From Melioribacteraceae bacterium (GTDB taxonomy: Bacteria > Bacteroidota > Ignavibacteria > Ignavibacteriales > Melioribacteraceae): 64,000 bases of DNA. Numbering within the stretch: position 1 is the stretch's first letter; each line of letters opens with the position of its first letter. The translations under genes were made by a program, and so were the position numbers. Positions 46,501-57,479 of the stretch are shown piece after piece. The notes under the pieces are model-generated. The model saw nothing but the letters and a program-made list of their open reading frames with translations, did no database searches and was not told the DNA's origin. The DNA is taken from positions 1 through 64,000 of the forward strand of contig JAIPBD010000019.1 in assembly GCA_021739765.1 (NCBI GenBank). The letters are read 5' to 3'.

Positions 46501-48240
46501 ACGATCTGAGTTAAATGTATCGTTAATATGGTTCGCATAACGCTGCAAAAATGTTGATCTAAACTCATTATTCTCCATCAATTTTCGAAAAATTTCAAGT
46601 GAAGAATAAAGATCACTTATTAGGTTGTAATTAATTCTGCTTGTGTAGAAACCGCGGTCCATATCAACAAGCACCCATCGCCATTTGTTTTCAGCACCCC
46701 TGTCACGCCATAACTCCCTGTTGTGTCCCCAGGAAGTATTTCCTAAATAATCTTGAACAATCACAAAATCCATCAAATTCAATAAATCTACATTATTACT
46801 AACGTAACTGTAATTGTTGCTATCTGACATATCACTAATACTTATATAGGTTAGCAGACTTAAATAATCATCGGCAGAACCAGAAATTATATTGTAATTT
46901 GATTCTAAATGGTCCAAGTCAATAGCTTCTGTATTATAGTGCAACTCAAAATATTTATCATCCAATTTTTCTCTCATATTTTGAATTCCCCAGTAAGCTC
47001 CGTTCAAATACAGAACAGCCGGATTAAATGCTTGTAACGAGTTTGAAACCTTGCCTCTAACAATATTACCAATCATACCGTCTTTAAACATCGTAAAAGG
47101 CCAATCATCTCCTCCGTTTCTGAGATACAGTTTATCATATTCCGCATAATTAAAATTGTTGAAAAACTTGTATTTTAAATCATTATCACCATATCTGCCT
47201 CGAGCATATATATTAAGGGGTTTCTGAGCGAATCTGTAAATATTTTCTCCCCCGATCTGCATACCGGCGTTAGTTTTATAATTACCGTTCGCGTCAAAAA
47301 TTTCGAATGAAACCGGTATCTCTCTGTCTTTATAGCTATTCAGATAGATTCCGAGTTCTTTATCCCACAAGTTTTCCGGATTTGTAGAAATGGAAACAAC
47401 CGGTAAATCATGCGATTCGTTTATCAAATAAGAATTAGTAATTGTTTTGCCGGGAAATTTCTGGTCTTCAAAAACTCTCGCTCTAATTACAACACTTTCC
47501 TGAATAATTAGCGGAGATGAATAAAGAGTGGACGTCTCTTTAGGAATCGAACCATCATCTGTATATCTAATTTCCCCGGATCCATTTTTAACATTTAGAG
47601 ATAAAAGAAACGAATCATCATAAACACCGCCGGCGGTTGAAAACTCAACCTCGGTGGTAAAGACCGGCAAATCGATTCCCGGATTGTTTCTTCCATCAGG
47701 TGTCGGTGTGCTAAATTTCCACTGTCCGGTTCCGTCAGGATATCGAGCAAAGGAAATATCATCCACTTGATTGTCGTAAGTAATCGAGTCAACAATCAAC
47801 CCACCCGAATTATACAAACCGATAAATTCGCCCGCGTCATTTAACTTAAAGTTAGAATGATAATTTTTTGTCGTAAAACTTGTACCGCTGGGCCACCAAG
47901 GCCGTGTATACGTTTGCCCTGGGGAATCATCAAATCCATCAGCCCAAATAATAAGGAATCCCTTTCCCCCAATTTTGGTGTTGTTTGGAATAACCCATTG
48001 TGTTGGTTCGGATGGATTGTCGGTTAAGAAATAACCACTTAAATCAACCTCAAAGCTTTCATCATTATACAGTTCTATCCAGTCTGAAAAATCTCCGAAA
48101 TCGACCATTTCCATGTTTATAGAAACGTTGGAAGAGAGAAATTCGTTGATATAAATTTTGTGATTTTGTGATTTTAGGTTGGTTCCAAATGCCATTATAA
48201 AAATGGTTAATGCGGCGAAAAGTCTGATTTTTTTATTCAT
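43552..48240 (-). CDS. T9SS protein with lamin-tail, CotH kinase and beta-helix domains
   Basis: 1562 residues from ATG 48240, where a signal peptide begins (MNKKIRLFAALTIFIMAFG); the frame extends 22 codons further but without a signal. Domains: lamin-tail (~28-170, YINEFLSSN); chitobiase C-terminal-like (~185-265, GEIRYTDDGSIP); CotH kinase (~270-600, with NTSWGHNRELWRD and WRWVLVDMDRGF carrying the acidic residues); jelly-roll (~720-895, FRKTFNISDI); right-handed beta-helix (~920-1280); second lamin-tail (~1305-1430, INEINYNSSALFDTEDWIE); T9SS sorting domain (QNFPNPFNPETRIRYSIP). CotH kinases phosphorylate proteins outside or on the cell surface. No clear ribosome site precedes the ATG. 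Confidence 0.9.
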   Translation of the reverse strand: MNKKIRLFAALTIFIMAFGTNLKSQNHKIYINEFLSSNVSINMEMVDFGDFSDWIELYNDESFEVDLSGYFLTDNPSEPTQWVIPNNTKIGGKGFLIIWADGFDDSPGQTYTRPWWPSGTSFTTKNYHSNFKLNDAGEFIGLYNSGGLIVDSITYDNQVDDISFARYPDGTGQWKFSTPTPDGRNNPGIDLPVFTTEVEFSTAGGVYDDSFLLSLNVKNGSGEIRYTDDGSIPKETSTLYSSPLIIQESVVIRARVFEDQKFPGKTITNSYLINESHDLPVVSISTNPENLWDKELGIYLNSYKDREIPVSFEIFDANGNYKTNAGMQIGGENIYRFAQKPLNIYARGRYGDNDLKYKFFNNFNYAEYDKLYLRNGGDDWPFTMFKDGMIGNIVRGKVSNSLQAFNPAVLYLNGAYWGIQNMREKLDDKYFELHYNTEAIDLDHLESNYNIISGSADDYLSLLTYISISDMSDSNNYSYVSNNVDLLNLMDFVIVQDYLGNTSWGHNRELWRDRGAENKWRWVLVDMDRGFYTSRINYNLISDLYSSLEIFRKLMENNEFRSTFLQRYANHINDTFNSDRVVAIIDSVSQLLESEMPNHISKWSTYIDSLSIKEWGIERGIQSMSAWRNNIEGLKTFANERPNNALRILGDFFETDGTLELALSSVGLDAPSIYISDFKYTAPSVLKYFAGFPINLKAMVPPGYKFDNWSSISSTTSNTLLIEHGANWKYFNQDQAPVGDWKGIDFDDSGWSSGSAKFGYGEGDESTVLDYGSNSSDKYSAYYFRKTFNISDISDIESLSIKVQRDDGAIIYLNGVEVVRSNMPTGVVGYETNASETVGGSDEDFFFEFNVDQSILTNGTNLVAVEIHQVDGGSSDISFDLELIASNQSSTGQSVVLGTADSVSVTLTGNTEIIANFSKIDISELPGTISGNLTLTKDKSPYYVTQNITVTETGVLKIERGVEVIISPNYSIIVTGQLIATGTEEDKINFHSVNEDENWGSIIFSNSASSSVLDNVIIKNAGGVEGSDDYFAAISLKNSIVTISNSLIADVGIPIFAKNSNLIVDYCEFRNVSEIGDYINSKGGTATISNSKFLGNNNFDTDGIDLDYVLSGTINNNLIENFTGSNSDGIDIGEASQNVLISNNIIRICGDKGVSIGQGSEVKIEFSLIQDCLIGVGVKDSFSVAEIDHVTFANNEAAAAVYEKTVGHGGAELNVINSIFYNSTDTDFTVDGKSSGTVSYSISDTRTLTGSNNLSGAPGFINPGGNNYFLQANSLSLGKASPESQVRDLGAYYFKGQSGSKVVINEINYNSSALFDTEDWIEILNNSDGRTSLSDWVFMDENNEPSFVLPEGTYLDVGAYLIICREQQKFASRFTGIENLFFNMASGLSGSGESIFLYSSDGFLIDSLTYRDSAPWPTDADGNGPTLELDDPSSDNSNPNSWSASPGHGTPGERNTLYTDVDGEESVEITDFRVSQNFPNPFNPETRIRYSIPEESNVSIIVYNSLGEEIRQLLSENLDKGYYETSWQPEGVSSGVFFIKVIAKAEASSRNFSEVIKVIYLK

Positions 48241-48707
48241 AAAAACAATATAATAAATGCTTAAAAATATCTTTTGAATTACTGTGAAAATGTGATATAG
48301 ATCCAATCACGATTTTGAAATTAACCAAATTTTTTTCATTTACTCTTAAAACTAAACTAAAATTAAAGTGGTTTTAGAGAAAAAATAAGTGTTAATAGGA
48401 TGTTGATAATTTACAAACAAAGTGTGCATAAATGGATAATTGTAGACGAGTTCAAAGTAAGTCATATTTGTACACATTTTACCCACAATAATCCGTACCG
48501 GAATCGTTCGATTTCGAATCAGAATCGGATGATAATTAGGTTATCAACATATTAACGCCCTTATTACTATTACATATTTTTAAAATATATCATATGATTA
48601 ATACAATAGAGTGTTGATAAGATAAAAGACTATCAGATGCCTGATTTAAATTGATAAAAGAGGGCTTTTTTCGTATATTTTGAGGTTCAAAAAAGGAGCA
48701 AATCAAT
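48241..48707. other. Candidate replication origin (oriC) upstream of dnaN
   Basis: 467 bases without a gene. DnaA-box matches are TGTTGATAA (48401-48409), TGTGCATAA (48423-48431), TTATCAACA (48541-48549) and TGTTGATAA (48612-48620). TTACCCACA (48479-48487) is one base off. An AT-only-rich tract lies at about 48560-48605 and could be the unwinding element. Three boxes share the exact TTATCAACA core, and four clear boxes in 220 bases is a strong cluster. Confidence 0.7.
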
Positions 48708-49838
48708 ATGGAATTTAAGGTAAACAGTAAAGAATTTGAAAGGCTTTTAACAAAAATTATCCCGGCCGTACCTTCCCGAACTCCAATGCAAATTCTTGAA
48801 AATTTTCTGATCGAAATCAAAGACGGGCAGCTGACTGTTTTTGCAACCGACTTGGAAATATCACTTAAATCTTCATTAAATATTGTTGCCGATTCCAATG
48901 CTTCATTCGTTGTTCCCGCAAAATTGCTTTACGATGTTGTTCGTTCGTTGGGCGAAACTACACTAAATATTAAGGTTGAAGAAAAAGGCAAATTACAACT
49001 AACAACCGATAGTGGTGAGTATTCACTTAGTTACCTTGACTCAAGCGACTTTCCAGAAATACCTTCTTTTCCGGGCGACACCGTAGACCAAGAAGACTTA
49101 AAAGAAATAAGTATAAATGGCGAAGAATTAAATACTGCGTTTTTATATACTTCCTTTGCGATGAGCAAAGAAGAAATGCGCCCGGCTATGATGGGAACAC
49201 TTTTTGAATTTATCGAAGAAGGATTAAGATTCGTTGCTACCGATGGTCATAGATTGGTAAACATGTTAAATACAAATATTAAACATGAAATTACCGAACA
49301 ATACATTATTCCGGAAAGAGCAATATCCGTTCTTCATAAAGTACTTGATGAAAAAGATGTTAAAATATATTTAAGTAAATCCCATGTTTCTTTTGTTCTG
49401 AGTGATATTGAATTAATTACCAGATTAATCGGTCAAAGATATCCCGACTACAAAACGGTAATTCCAATGGAAAATGAATTTTTACTTCATGTAAAAACAA
49501 AGGATTTACACAACGCCGTTAAACGAATGATGCTATTCTCGACCAGTAACACACGAAGAGTAAAATTCAGTATTGATGGTGATAATTTAGAAATTTCAGC
49601 TGAGGATCTTGATATTGGTGCTTCCGGTAAGGAAAGCATACATTGTACTTACGAAGGCGATCCTCTTACAATTGGATTTAACTCAGCTTATGTAAATGAT
49701 ATTCTTAGTCACATTAGAGCCGAAGAAATTATACTTAAGCTCCATTCACCGACTAAGGCAGTTATTGTTGAACCTAAAGATAATAAGGATAATCTCGACT
49801 TAATGATGCTGCTGATGCCGGTTCGATTAAATAATTGA
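48708..49838 (+). CDS. dnaN: DNA polymerase III sliding clamp (beta subunit)
   Basis: 376 residues, normal length, with the three-fold clamp architecture: MEFKVNSKEFERLLTKIIPAVPSR at the start of domain 1, LRFVATDGHRLVNM in domain 2, and LMMLLMPVRLNN at the C-terminus (the peptide-binding end). It tethers DNA polymerase III to DNA. AGGAG lies nine bases before the ATG. The stop TGA is followed by one base and then the recF ATG, so the two are translationally coupled. Confidence 0.98.
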   Translation: MEFKVNSKEFERLLTKIIPAVPSRTPMQILENFLIEIKDGQLTVFATDLEISLKSSLNIVADSNASFVVPAKLLYDVVRSLGETTLNIKVEEKGKLQLTTDSGEYSLSYLDSSDFPEIPSFPGDTVDQEDLKEISINGEELNTAFLYTSFAMSKEEMRPAMMGTLFEFIEEGLRFVATDGHRLVNMLNTNIKHEITEQYIIPERAISVLHKVLDEKDVKIYLSKSHVSFVLSDIELITRLIGQRYPDYKTVIPMENEFLLHVKTKDLHNAVKRMMLFSTSNTRRVKFSIDGDNLEISAEDLDIGASGKESIHCTYEGDPLTIGFNSAYVNDILSHIRAEEIILKLHSPTKAVIVEPKDNKDNLDLMMLLMPVRLNN

Positions 49839-49839
49839 G

Positions 49840-50955
49840 ATGACCCTGAATAAACTTTTTCTGACTAATTTTAGGCTGCATGAGAATACAACTTTAGAAT
49901 TCTCAAATAACCTAAACTATATAGTAGGTGGCAACGGACAAGGAAAGACATCTATTTTAGAGGCTATTTACTATCTCTGTACCACCAGAAATATCAGCCA
50001 ATCATCAGACCAAGAAGCTGTTACTTTTTCAAAAAAATATTTTGAGTTGAACGGGAATTTTAAAGATTTGACGACTAACAAAACTAAAGTTTTTTACGAT
50101 AATGAATCTAATCGCAAAAACTATTTTTTAGATGATAAACAAATCTACAGAGCCTCATCGATTATTGGAAAATTTCCCGTGGTTACTTTAACTCCATCCG
50201 ATCATTCTATTACAATGGGATCGCCTGCTGATCGAAGAAAATTTATTGATTCTGTTATTTCTCAATCAAGCGATACTTATTTAAAAATATTGATGGAGTA
50301 TAACAAAACAATTAAACAAAGGTCATCGCTTTTGAGTCAATTAAAAGATCACAGAAGCGCCGGTCTTTTACAAGAACTTGATGCTTGGGATTTAATGCTG
50401 GCAAAGAATGGCGCGGAAATAATTAGACACAGAATTAATTTTTTAAATGATTTTGAATTATTCGTTAAAGAAGCATATCATAATCTGATGGAAGAAGTTG
50501 AAGTTCCGGAGATTTTTTACTCGACAATTCAGATTAGTGATTTTTCTAAAATTGAAGAAGATATTCTTTCAGCCCTCGAAAAAAGACGGAAGGATGAACT
50601 AATCCGGGGAACTAATTTAGTAGGCCCCCATCGGGATGATTTTGTTTTTAGTATAAACGGATTGGAGTTAAAAAAATTTGGAAGTCAGGGACAACACAAA
50701 ACATTTCAAATTGCTTTACGCTTTGGCCAATTTTTCTTTATGAATGAGAGGCTGGGACGAAAACCAATTTTTTTGATGGATGACGTATTCGGAGAGTTGG
50801 ATACTTACCGCGCAAATAAAATCAGCGAGTATCTTAAAGATATCGGACAAGCTTTTATTACGATGACAGACTTCTCAAATGTAGCAAATCTTAGTATTAA
50901 CGAAACAGATAGAATGATAAATGTTCATGGAGGAGTGGCGGAATATGTTTCATAA
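49840..50955 (+). CDS. recF: DNA replication/repair protein RecF
   Basis: 371 residues. The Walker A motif is GGNGQGKTSILEAIYYLC (~residue 31). The ABC-type signature region appears as SQGQHKTFQIALRF and Walker B as PIFLMDDVFGELD. RecF binds gaps in DNA and helps load RecA during recombinational repair. It follows dnaN by one base and overlaps the next gene by 11 bases. Confidence 0.97.
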   Translation: MTLNKLFLTNFRLHENTTLEFSNNLNYIVGGNGQGKTSILEAIYYLCTTRNISQSSDQEAVTFSKKYFELNGNFKDLTTNKTKVFYDNESNRKNYFLDDKQIYRASSIIGKFPVVTLTPSDHSITMGSPADRRKFIDSVISQSSDTYLKILMEYNKTIKQRSSLLSQLKDHRSAGLLQELDAWDLMLAKNGAEIIRHRINFLNDFELFVKEAYHNLMEEVEVPEIFYSTIQISDFSKIEEDILSALEKRRKDELIRGTNLVGPHRDDFVFSINGLELKKFGSQGQHKTFQIALRFGQFFFMNERLGRKPIFLMDDVFGELDTYRANKISEYLKDIGQAFITMTDFSNVANLSINETDRMINVHGGVAEYVS

Positions 50956-51232
50956 ATTCAGCGCGATCTCAGATTTGGTTACTAAAGATGAACATTTTGC
51001 AAGCGTAAGAAGAGCAGCTGATGAGTATGAAGCGGTAAATCAATTTTTGAAAATCTTTCCGGAATTTAAAAATGCCGTAAAGCCTGTAAAGGTAAAAAAT
51101 GGTGTTCTTTTTTTGAGTGTCGATAACTCAATTTTGAGGAACGAAATACAAATACAAAAAACTGAGTTTATTAAAAAAATAAACAAAAGTCTAAATAGTG
51201 AAATTATAAAATCAATTAAATTTGTGATGTAA
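50945..51232 (+). CDS. DciA-like protein (DUF721)
   Basis: About 95 residues from ATG 50945, chosen because GGAGGAG lies nine bases upstream; an ATG at 50921 is possible but lacks a ribosome site. The sequence MFHKFSAISDLV, then VKVKNGVLFLSVDNSILRNEIQIQKTEFIKKINKSL, fits DUF721/DciA. In bacteria without DnaC these proteins load or regulate the replicative helicase. Position between recF and gyrB is typical. It overlaps recF by 11 bases. Confidence 0.85.
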   Translation: MFHKFSAISDLVTKDEHFASVRRAADEYEAVNQFLKIFPEFKNAVKPVKVKNGVLFLSVDNSILRNEIQIQKTEFIKKINKSLNSEIIKSIKFVM

Positions 51233-53188
<1,956 letters not shown>

Positions 53189-53200
53189 TTAGGTGACTTT

Positions 53201-55654
53201 ATGGCAACTATTTTTGAAAAAATAACCCCGGTTTCTTTAGAAGATGAGATGAAATCATCTTACATCGATTATGCGATGTCCGTTATTGTTTCCAGAGCAT
53301 TACCCGATGTTAGGGATGGCTTAAAACCGGTACATAGAAGAGTTCTTTTCGGAATGAGTGAACTCGGTATGACTTACAACAAAGCTTATAAAAAATGCGC
53401 CAGAATCGTTGGTGAGGTTCTTGGTAAATATCATCCGCACGGAGATACAGCCGTTTACGATTCGATGGTGAGAATGGTACAGGATTTTTCACTCCGTTAT
53501 CCTTTAATTGATGGACAAGGGAACTTCGGATCTGTGGATGGTGACTCAGCTGCGGCGATGAGATACACAGAAGCGCGGATGCAAAGAATTACTGAAGAAA
53601 TGCTTCGTGATCTTGATAAAAACACCGTTGATTTTGCACCCAACTTTGATGATTCGCTTCAAGAACCAACCGTTCTTCCGGCCTATCTTCCAAACCTTTT
53701 GATTAACGGGGCGAGTGGAATTGCCGTAGGTATGGCCACAAACATTCCACCGCACAATATCACGGAAGTGATAAACGGCTTGGTTGAATTTATCGATAAT
53801 CCAAATATGACAGTCGCGGACTTGATGCGTCATGTAACCGCTCCGGATTTTCCGACTGCCGGAATAATTTACGGTTACAACGGCGTCAGAGACGCATATG
53901 AAACCGGTCGTGGAAAAATAAACGTCCGTGCTAAAGCAAATATTGAAACTCACAAAAACGATCGGGAAAGTATCGTTATTACTGAAATTCCCTTTCAAGT
54001 TAACAAAGCTAACCTGATCGAAAAAATGGCCGATCTTGTTCGAGCGGGAAAAATTAACGACATATCAAATATTCGCGATGAATCTGATAAAGATGGATTA
54101 AGAATAGTTGTTGAGTTAAAAAGAGACGCTCAACCGGCGGTAATTTTAAACCAGTTGTTTATGCATACACAAATGTCGGTTACATTTGGCGTGATAATGC
54201 TTGCACTTGTTAATGGCGCTCCTCAAGTGTTAACTCTAAAAGAAGTTATGCATCATTTCTTAGTTCATAGAATGGATGTTCTTGTTAAAAGGACAAAGTT
54301 TGAATTAGATGCCGCAGAAAGAAGAGCACACATTTTAGAAGGTTACATAATCGCTCTTGATAACATCGACGAAGTGATTGAAACAATCAAAAAATCGAAG
54401 GATGTTGAAACAGCGAAGAATAACTTAATCGCAAGATTCAAACTTTCTGAAATTCAGGCCAAAGCAATTCTGGATATGAGATTGCAAAGACTGACCGGAC
54501 TTGAAAGACAAAAGATAGAAGATGAATACAAAGAAACAATTAAGCTGATTGCGAAACTTCAGGGAATTTTGGAAAGCGAAACCAAAAGAAATACAATCAT
54601 TAAGGAAGAGCTTCTCGCAATTAAAGAGCGTTACGGAGATGAAAGGAGAACTTTAGTTATTCACGATACTCAAGAGTTTTCGCTGGAAGACGTAATTGCT
54701 GAAGAAGACGTTGTGGTAACAATTTCGCACAGAGGATTTATTAAAAGATTCCCTGTAAGCGGATATCGAAAGCAAGCAAGAGGTGGAAGAGGCGTTGCTG
54801 GAGCCGGAACGAAAGATGAAGATTTCATCGAACATATGTTTATTGCTTCCACGCATCAATACATTATGTTCTTCACGGATAAAGGAAAAGTCTATTGGCT
54901 TAAAGTGCACGAACTTCCTGAAGGTGGAAGGGCTACACGCGGACGATCAATTCTTAATTTGATTCAAAAAGAAAAGGATGAAAGAATTACCGCGTTTGTA
55001 AATGTTAAGGAATTTTCCGAAGATAGATACCTTGTTATGATCACTGAAAACGGAACGGTTAAGAAAACTGTTCTTTCAGCATACTCAAATGTTCGTAAAG
55101 GCGGAATCAACGCGATCAATTTGGTTGAAGGAGATAGTTTAATCGAAGTTCTTCTTAGTGAAGGAAACAACGATGTTGTTATCGGAACCCGCAATGGAAT
55201 GGCGATTCGTTTCCACGAAACAGACGTTCGGGATATGGGAAGAACATCAACCGGTGTAAGAGGTATTAAACTTGCCAAAGATGATATTGTAATAGGCGCG
55301 ATTGTTATTAAAAAAGCTTCAAACTTACTTGTTGTTACCGATAAGGGATATGGTAAACGTTCCGATCTTAAAGATTACAGAATAACAAAACGTGGCGGCA
55401 AGGGTATTATCACTATCAAAACCGGTGAGAAAATTGGTAAAATGATAGCAATGATGGAAGTTGCAGATGCCGATGAATTGGTAATTATAAGCACCGGCGG
55501 AATCGTTATTCGTCAAGGTGTAAAAGCTCTTAGAGTTATGGGTCGAAATACTCAAGGCGTCAGACTTGTCAGACTTGATGAAGGAGACTCGATCGCTGAC
55601 ATAGCAAGAGTTGTTCCCGAAGATGATGTAGAAGTAATAGAACAGAATATATAA
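53201..55654 (+). CDS. gyrA: DNA gyrase subunit A
   Basis: 817 residues. The start [33 protein letters not shown] and the quinolone-region [15 protein letters not shown] (Thr and Asp at the usual resistance sites) are standard. The catalytic tyrosine lies in [10 protein letters not shown]. The C-terminal blades contain the GyrA-box-like [10 protein letters not shown]. It carries out DNA breakage and rejoining with GyrB. A strong terminator follows, so gyrB-gyrA close the replication operon. Confidence 0.99.
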   Translation: MATIFEKITPVSLEDEMKSSYIDYAMSVIVSRALPDVRDGLKPVHRRVLFGMSELGMTYNKAYKKCARIVGEVLGKYHPHGDTAVYDSMVRMVQDFSLRYPLIDGQGNFGSVDGDSAAAMRYTEARMQRITEEMLRDLDKNTVDFAPNFDDSLQEPTVLPAYLPNLLINGASGIAVGMATNIPPHNITEVINGLVEFIDNPNMTVADLMRHVTAPDFPTAGIIYGYNGVRDAYETGRGKINVRAKANIETHKNDRESIVITEIPFQVNKANLIEKMADLVRAGKINDISNIRDESDKDGLRIVVELKRDAQPAVILNQLFMHTQMSVTFGVIMLALVNGAPQVLTLKEVMHHFLVHRMDVLVKRTKFELDAAERRAHILEGYIIALDNIDEVIETIKKSKDVETAKNNLIARFKLSEIQAKAILDMRLQRLTGLERQKIEDEYKETIKLIAKLQGILESETKRNTIIKEELLAIKERYGDERRTLVIHDTQEFSLEDVIAEEDVVVTISHRGFIKRFPVSGYRKQARGGRGVAGAGTKDEDFIEHMFIASTHQYIMFFTDKGKVYWLKVHELPEGGRATRGRSILNLIQKEKDERITAFVNVKEFSEDRYLVMITENGTVKKTVLSAYSNVRKGGINAINLVEGDSLIEVLLSEGNNDVVIGTRNGMAIRFHETDVRDMGRTSTGVRGIKLAKDDIVIGAIVIKKASNLLVVTDKGYGKRSDLKDYRITKRGGKGIITIKTGEKIGKMIAMMEVADADELVIISTGGIVIRQGVKALRVMGRNTQGVRLVRLDEGDSIADIARVVPEDDVEVIEQNI

Positions 55655-55669
55655 AATCTATCGGATTTG

Positions 55670-55704
55670 AATGCCGGATCAATTTTGATCCGGCATTTTT
55701 TTTG
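55670..55704 (+). terminator. Terminator after gyrA
   Basis: A near-perfect stem ATGCCGGATCAA / TTGATCCGGCAT with a 2-3 base loop, followed by eight T residues, begins 16 bases past the gyrA stop. It is among the clearest terminators in the window. Confidence 0.93.
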
Positions 55705-55865
55705 CCCTTCGTAAAAAATCATAGGTTCCCCATTTAAATTTATTGCTCCAAGTTCCAAATTGCCTAAAAAGCAATATTTTATTGGAAACCGGAAGTCATC
55801 TTTCATTGTTTACCTGAATACCGCACCCTGAAATGGCTGCGTATAAACAAAATAGAGGTGATAAT

Positions 55866-56966
55866 ATGATCAAAAAAATAAATTTCAGCTTGTTGGCGTT
55901 GTTAGTTTTCTGGGGCTGTTTTGATAAGTCGTCTATCGGTTCTGATTCTGAAATACAATCGAATGGGGAAAAATCGAAATTAGTTTCCTATTCTGACGAG
56001 GAAGAGATTGCGACATTTGCGGGAGGTTGTTTTTGGTGCATCGAAGCGCCCTTTGAAAAAATAGATGGTGTAAAAAAAGTAATATCTGGTTACGCCGGTG
56101 GGAATGAAAAAAATCCGAGCTACAAAGAGGTTTCAAGCGGAAATACAAGTCATGTGGAAGCGGTTCAAGTAACATTCGATCCTCAAGTTATTAGCTACAG
56201 CGAAATTCTCGACATCTTCTGGAAACAATTTGATCCAACCGATGCAGGCGGATCGTTTTACGATAGAGGTTCGCAATATACCTCGGCGATTTTCTATCAT
56301 GACGATAAACAAAAAACGGTTGCTGAAAATTCTAAAAAACTGTTAAGCAAGTCGGGAGTTTTCGAAAAACCGATAGTCACTCCAATTAAAAAGTTTACTA
56401 CATTTTATCCGGCTGAAGATTATCACCAGGATTTTTATAAAAAAGATCCGGGCAGATATTACAGCTACAGAAACGGCTCCGGCAGGGATCGGTTTATTGA
56501 AAAGACCTGGGGAAAAATGTACGCTTCGAATTTTTCAAAACCATCCGAAGATCAACTGAAGAAAAAACTGAATGAAATGCAGTATAAGGTTACTCAAGAA
56601 AAAGGAACCGAGCGATCTTTTAATAATGAATACTGGGATAATAAAGAAGAAGGTATTTATGTAGATATCGTATCCGGTGAGCCGCTTTTCAGTTCAAAGG
56701 ATAAATACAAGTCCGGGACGGGTTGGCCGTCATTTACGAAACCGATTGATGCGAGATACATCAATAAAGTAATAGATGAATCTGCGTTTATGGAACGGGT
56801 TGAAATAAAAAGTCATGCCGGAGATTCTCATATCGGTCATGTTTTTTACGATGGGCCGGCTCCAACAAATCTTAGGTACTGCATGAATTCAGCGGCGATG
56901 GAGTTTATTCCAAAAGACAAAATGGAAGCGCGCGGTTACAAAAATCTATCATGGATATTTGAATAA
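55866..56966 (+). CDS. msrAB: Fused methionine sulfoxide reductase MsrA-MsrB, exported
   Basis: About 366 residues from ATG 55866, preceded by AGAGGTG; a longer frame starts at 55833 but lacks a ribosome site. A short signal ends at Cys18 (LVFWGC), which would anchor it as a lipoprotein, though the lipobox is imperfect. MsrA carries [17 protein letters not shown] with the catalytic cysteine at ~53-55. MsrB carries [13 protein letters not shown] and [10 protein letters not shown], and the catalytic RYCMNSAA. The CxxC zinc pairs found in many MsrB proteins are absent. It repairs both stereoisomers of oxidised methionine outside the cytoplasm. Confidence 0.93.
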   Translation: MIKKINFSLLALLVFWGCFDKSSIGSDSEIQSNGEKSKLVSYSDEEEIATFAGGCFWCIEAPFEKIDGVKKVISGYAGGNEKNPSYKEVSSGNTSHVEAVQVTFDPQVISYSEILDIFWKQFDPTDAGGSFYDRGSQYTSAIFYHDDKQKTVAENSKKLLSKSGVFEKPIVTPIKKFTTFYPAEDYHQDFYKKDPGRYYSYRNGSGRDRFIEKTWGKMYASNFSKPSEDQLKKKLNEMQYKVTQEKGTERSFNNEYWDNKEEGIYVDIVSGEPLFSSKDKYKSGTGWPSFTKPIDARYINKVIDESAFMERVEIKSHAGDSHIGHVFYDGPAPTNLRYCMNSAAMEFIPKDKMEARGYKNLSWIFE

Positions 56967-56996
56967 GAATTTTGTTTTAAATTAAAAGTGCTGTTT

Positions 56997-57027
56997 AGCT
57001 CCCACCGCTCTTAATAAGGTGGGGGCT
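56997..57027. terminator. Bidirectional terminator between msrAB and SRPBCC genes
   Basis: AGCTCCCACC / GGTGGGGGCT form a 10-base stem (one G-T pair) around an 11-base loop, between the stops of the two convergent genes. T-runs on either side are short. Confidence 0.6.
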
Positions 57028-57030
57028 TGG

Positions 57031-57465
57031 TTATCCATCCAGAAAGTTTTTTAGATTTTGTTTCAGAAAGTAAGTCCATCCACCAATACAGCTTTCCCTT
57101 GTAAACTCGGGAATATCACTCTGAAAATCTTCGAGAATTATTGTTTGAAATTTCAGAATTGTCAAATCCCCGACTTCAGATAATTCGAAAATTACATTTG
57201 AATCGCCCGAATAACCATCATATTTCCAGTTGTATTCTAATAGCTTTTGGGGAACAACTCTTGTAATTTTCCACCTATGTGGAAATGTTCTTGACTCATT
57301 TTTAATTTCGAACACTACTTCAAATCCGACTTCGGGTTTAAAATCCGGGATGTTTTCAAAAAACCATTTTCGCATTAATTCAACATCGGTAATTGCGGAC
57401 CATACATCCGAAACAGATCGGTTGAATGTTTCTTCAATTAAAATTGGTCTATCTGTTTTTTTCAT
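57031..57465 (-). CDS. SRPBCC (AHSA1/START-like) protein
   Basis: 144 residues. The start IEETFNRSVSDVWSAITDVELMRKWFFENIPDFKPEVGFEVVF is typical of AHSA1-like hot-dog/START domains (W-x-A-x-T-D/N, M-x-x-W). A later strand reads EYNWKYDGYSGDSNVIFEL. The chain ends at FLKQNLKNFLDG. The fold binds a hydrophobic ligand or acts as an Hsp90 co-chaperone homologue. It is 14 bases after the lipoprotein gene, so it is probably its operon partner. The function is not known. Confidence 0.9.
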   Translation of the reverse strand: MKKTDRPILIEETFNRSVSDVWSAITDVELMRKWFFENIPDFKPEVGFEVVFEIKNESRTFPHRWKITRVVPQKLLEYNWKYDGYSGDSNVIFELSEVGDLTILKFQTIILEDFQSDIPEFTRESCIGGWTYFLKQNLKNFLDG

Positions 57466-57479
57466 ATTTTCTCAAAAAG

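Noticed and set aside
48240-48306. Upstream 22-codon extension of the CotH protein
   Set aside because: It precedes a clear signal peptide starting at ATG 48240 and would bury it; the later ATG is the better start.
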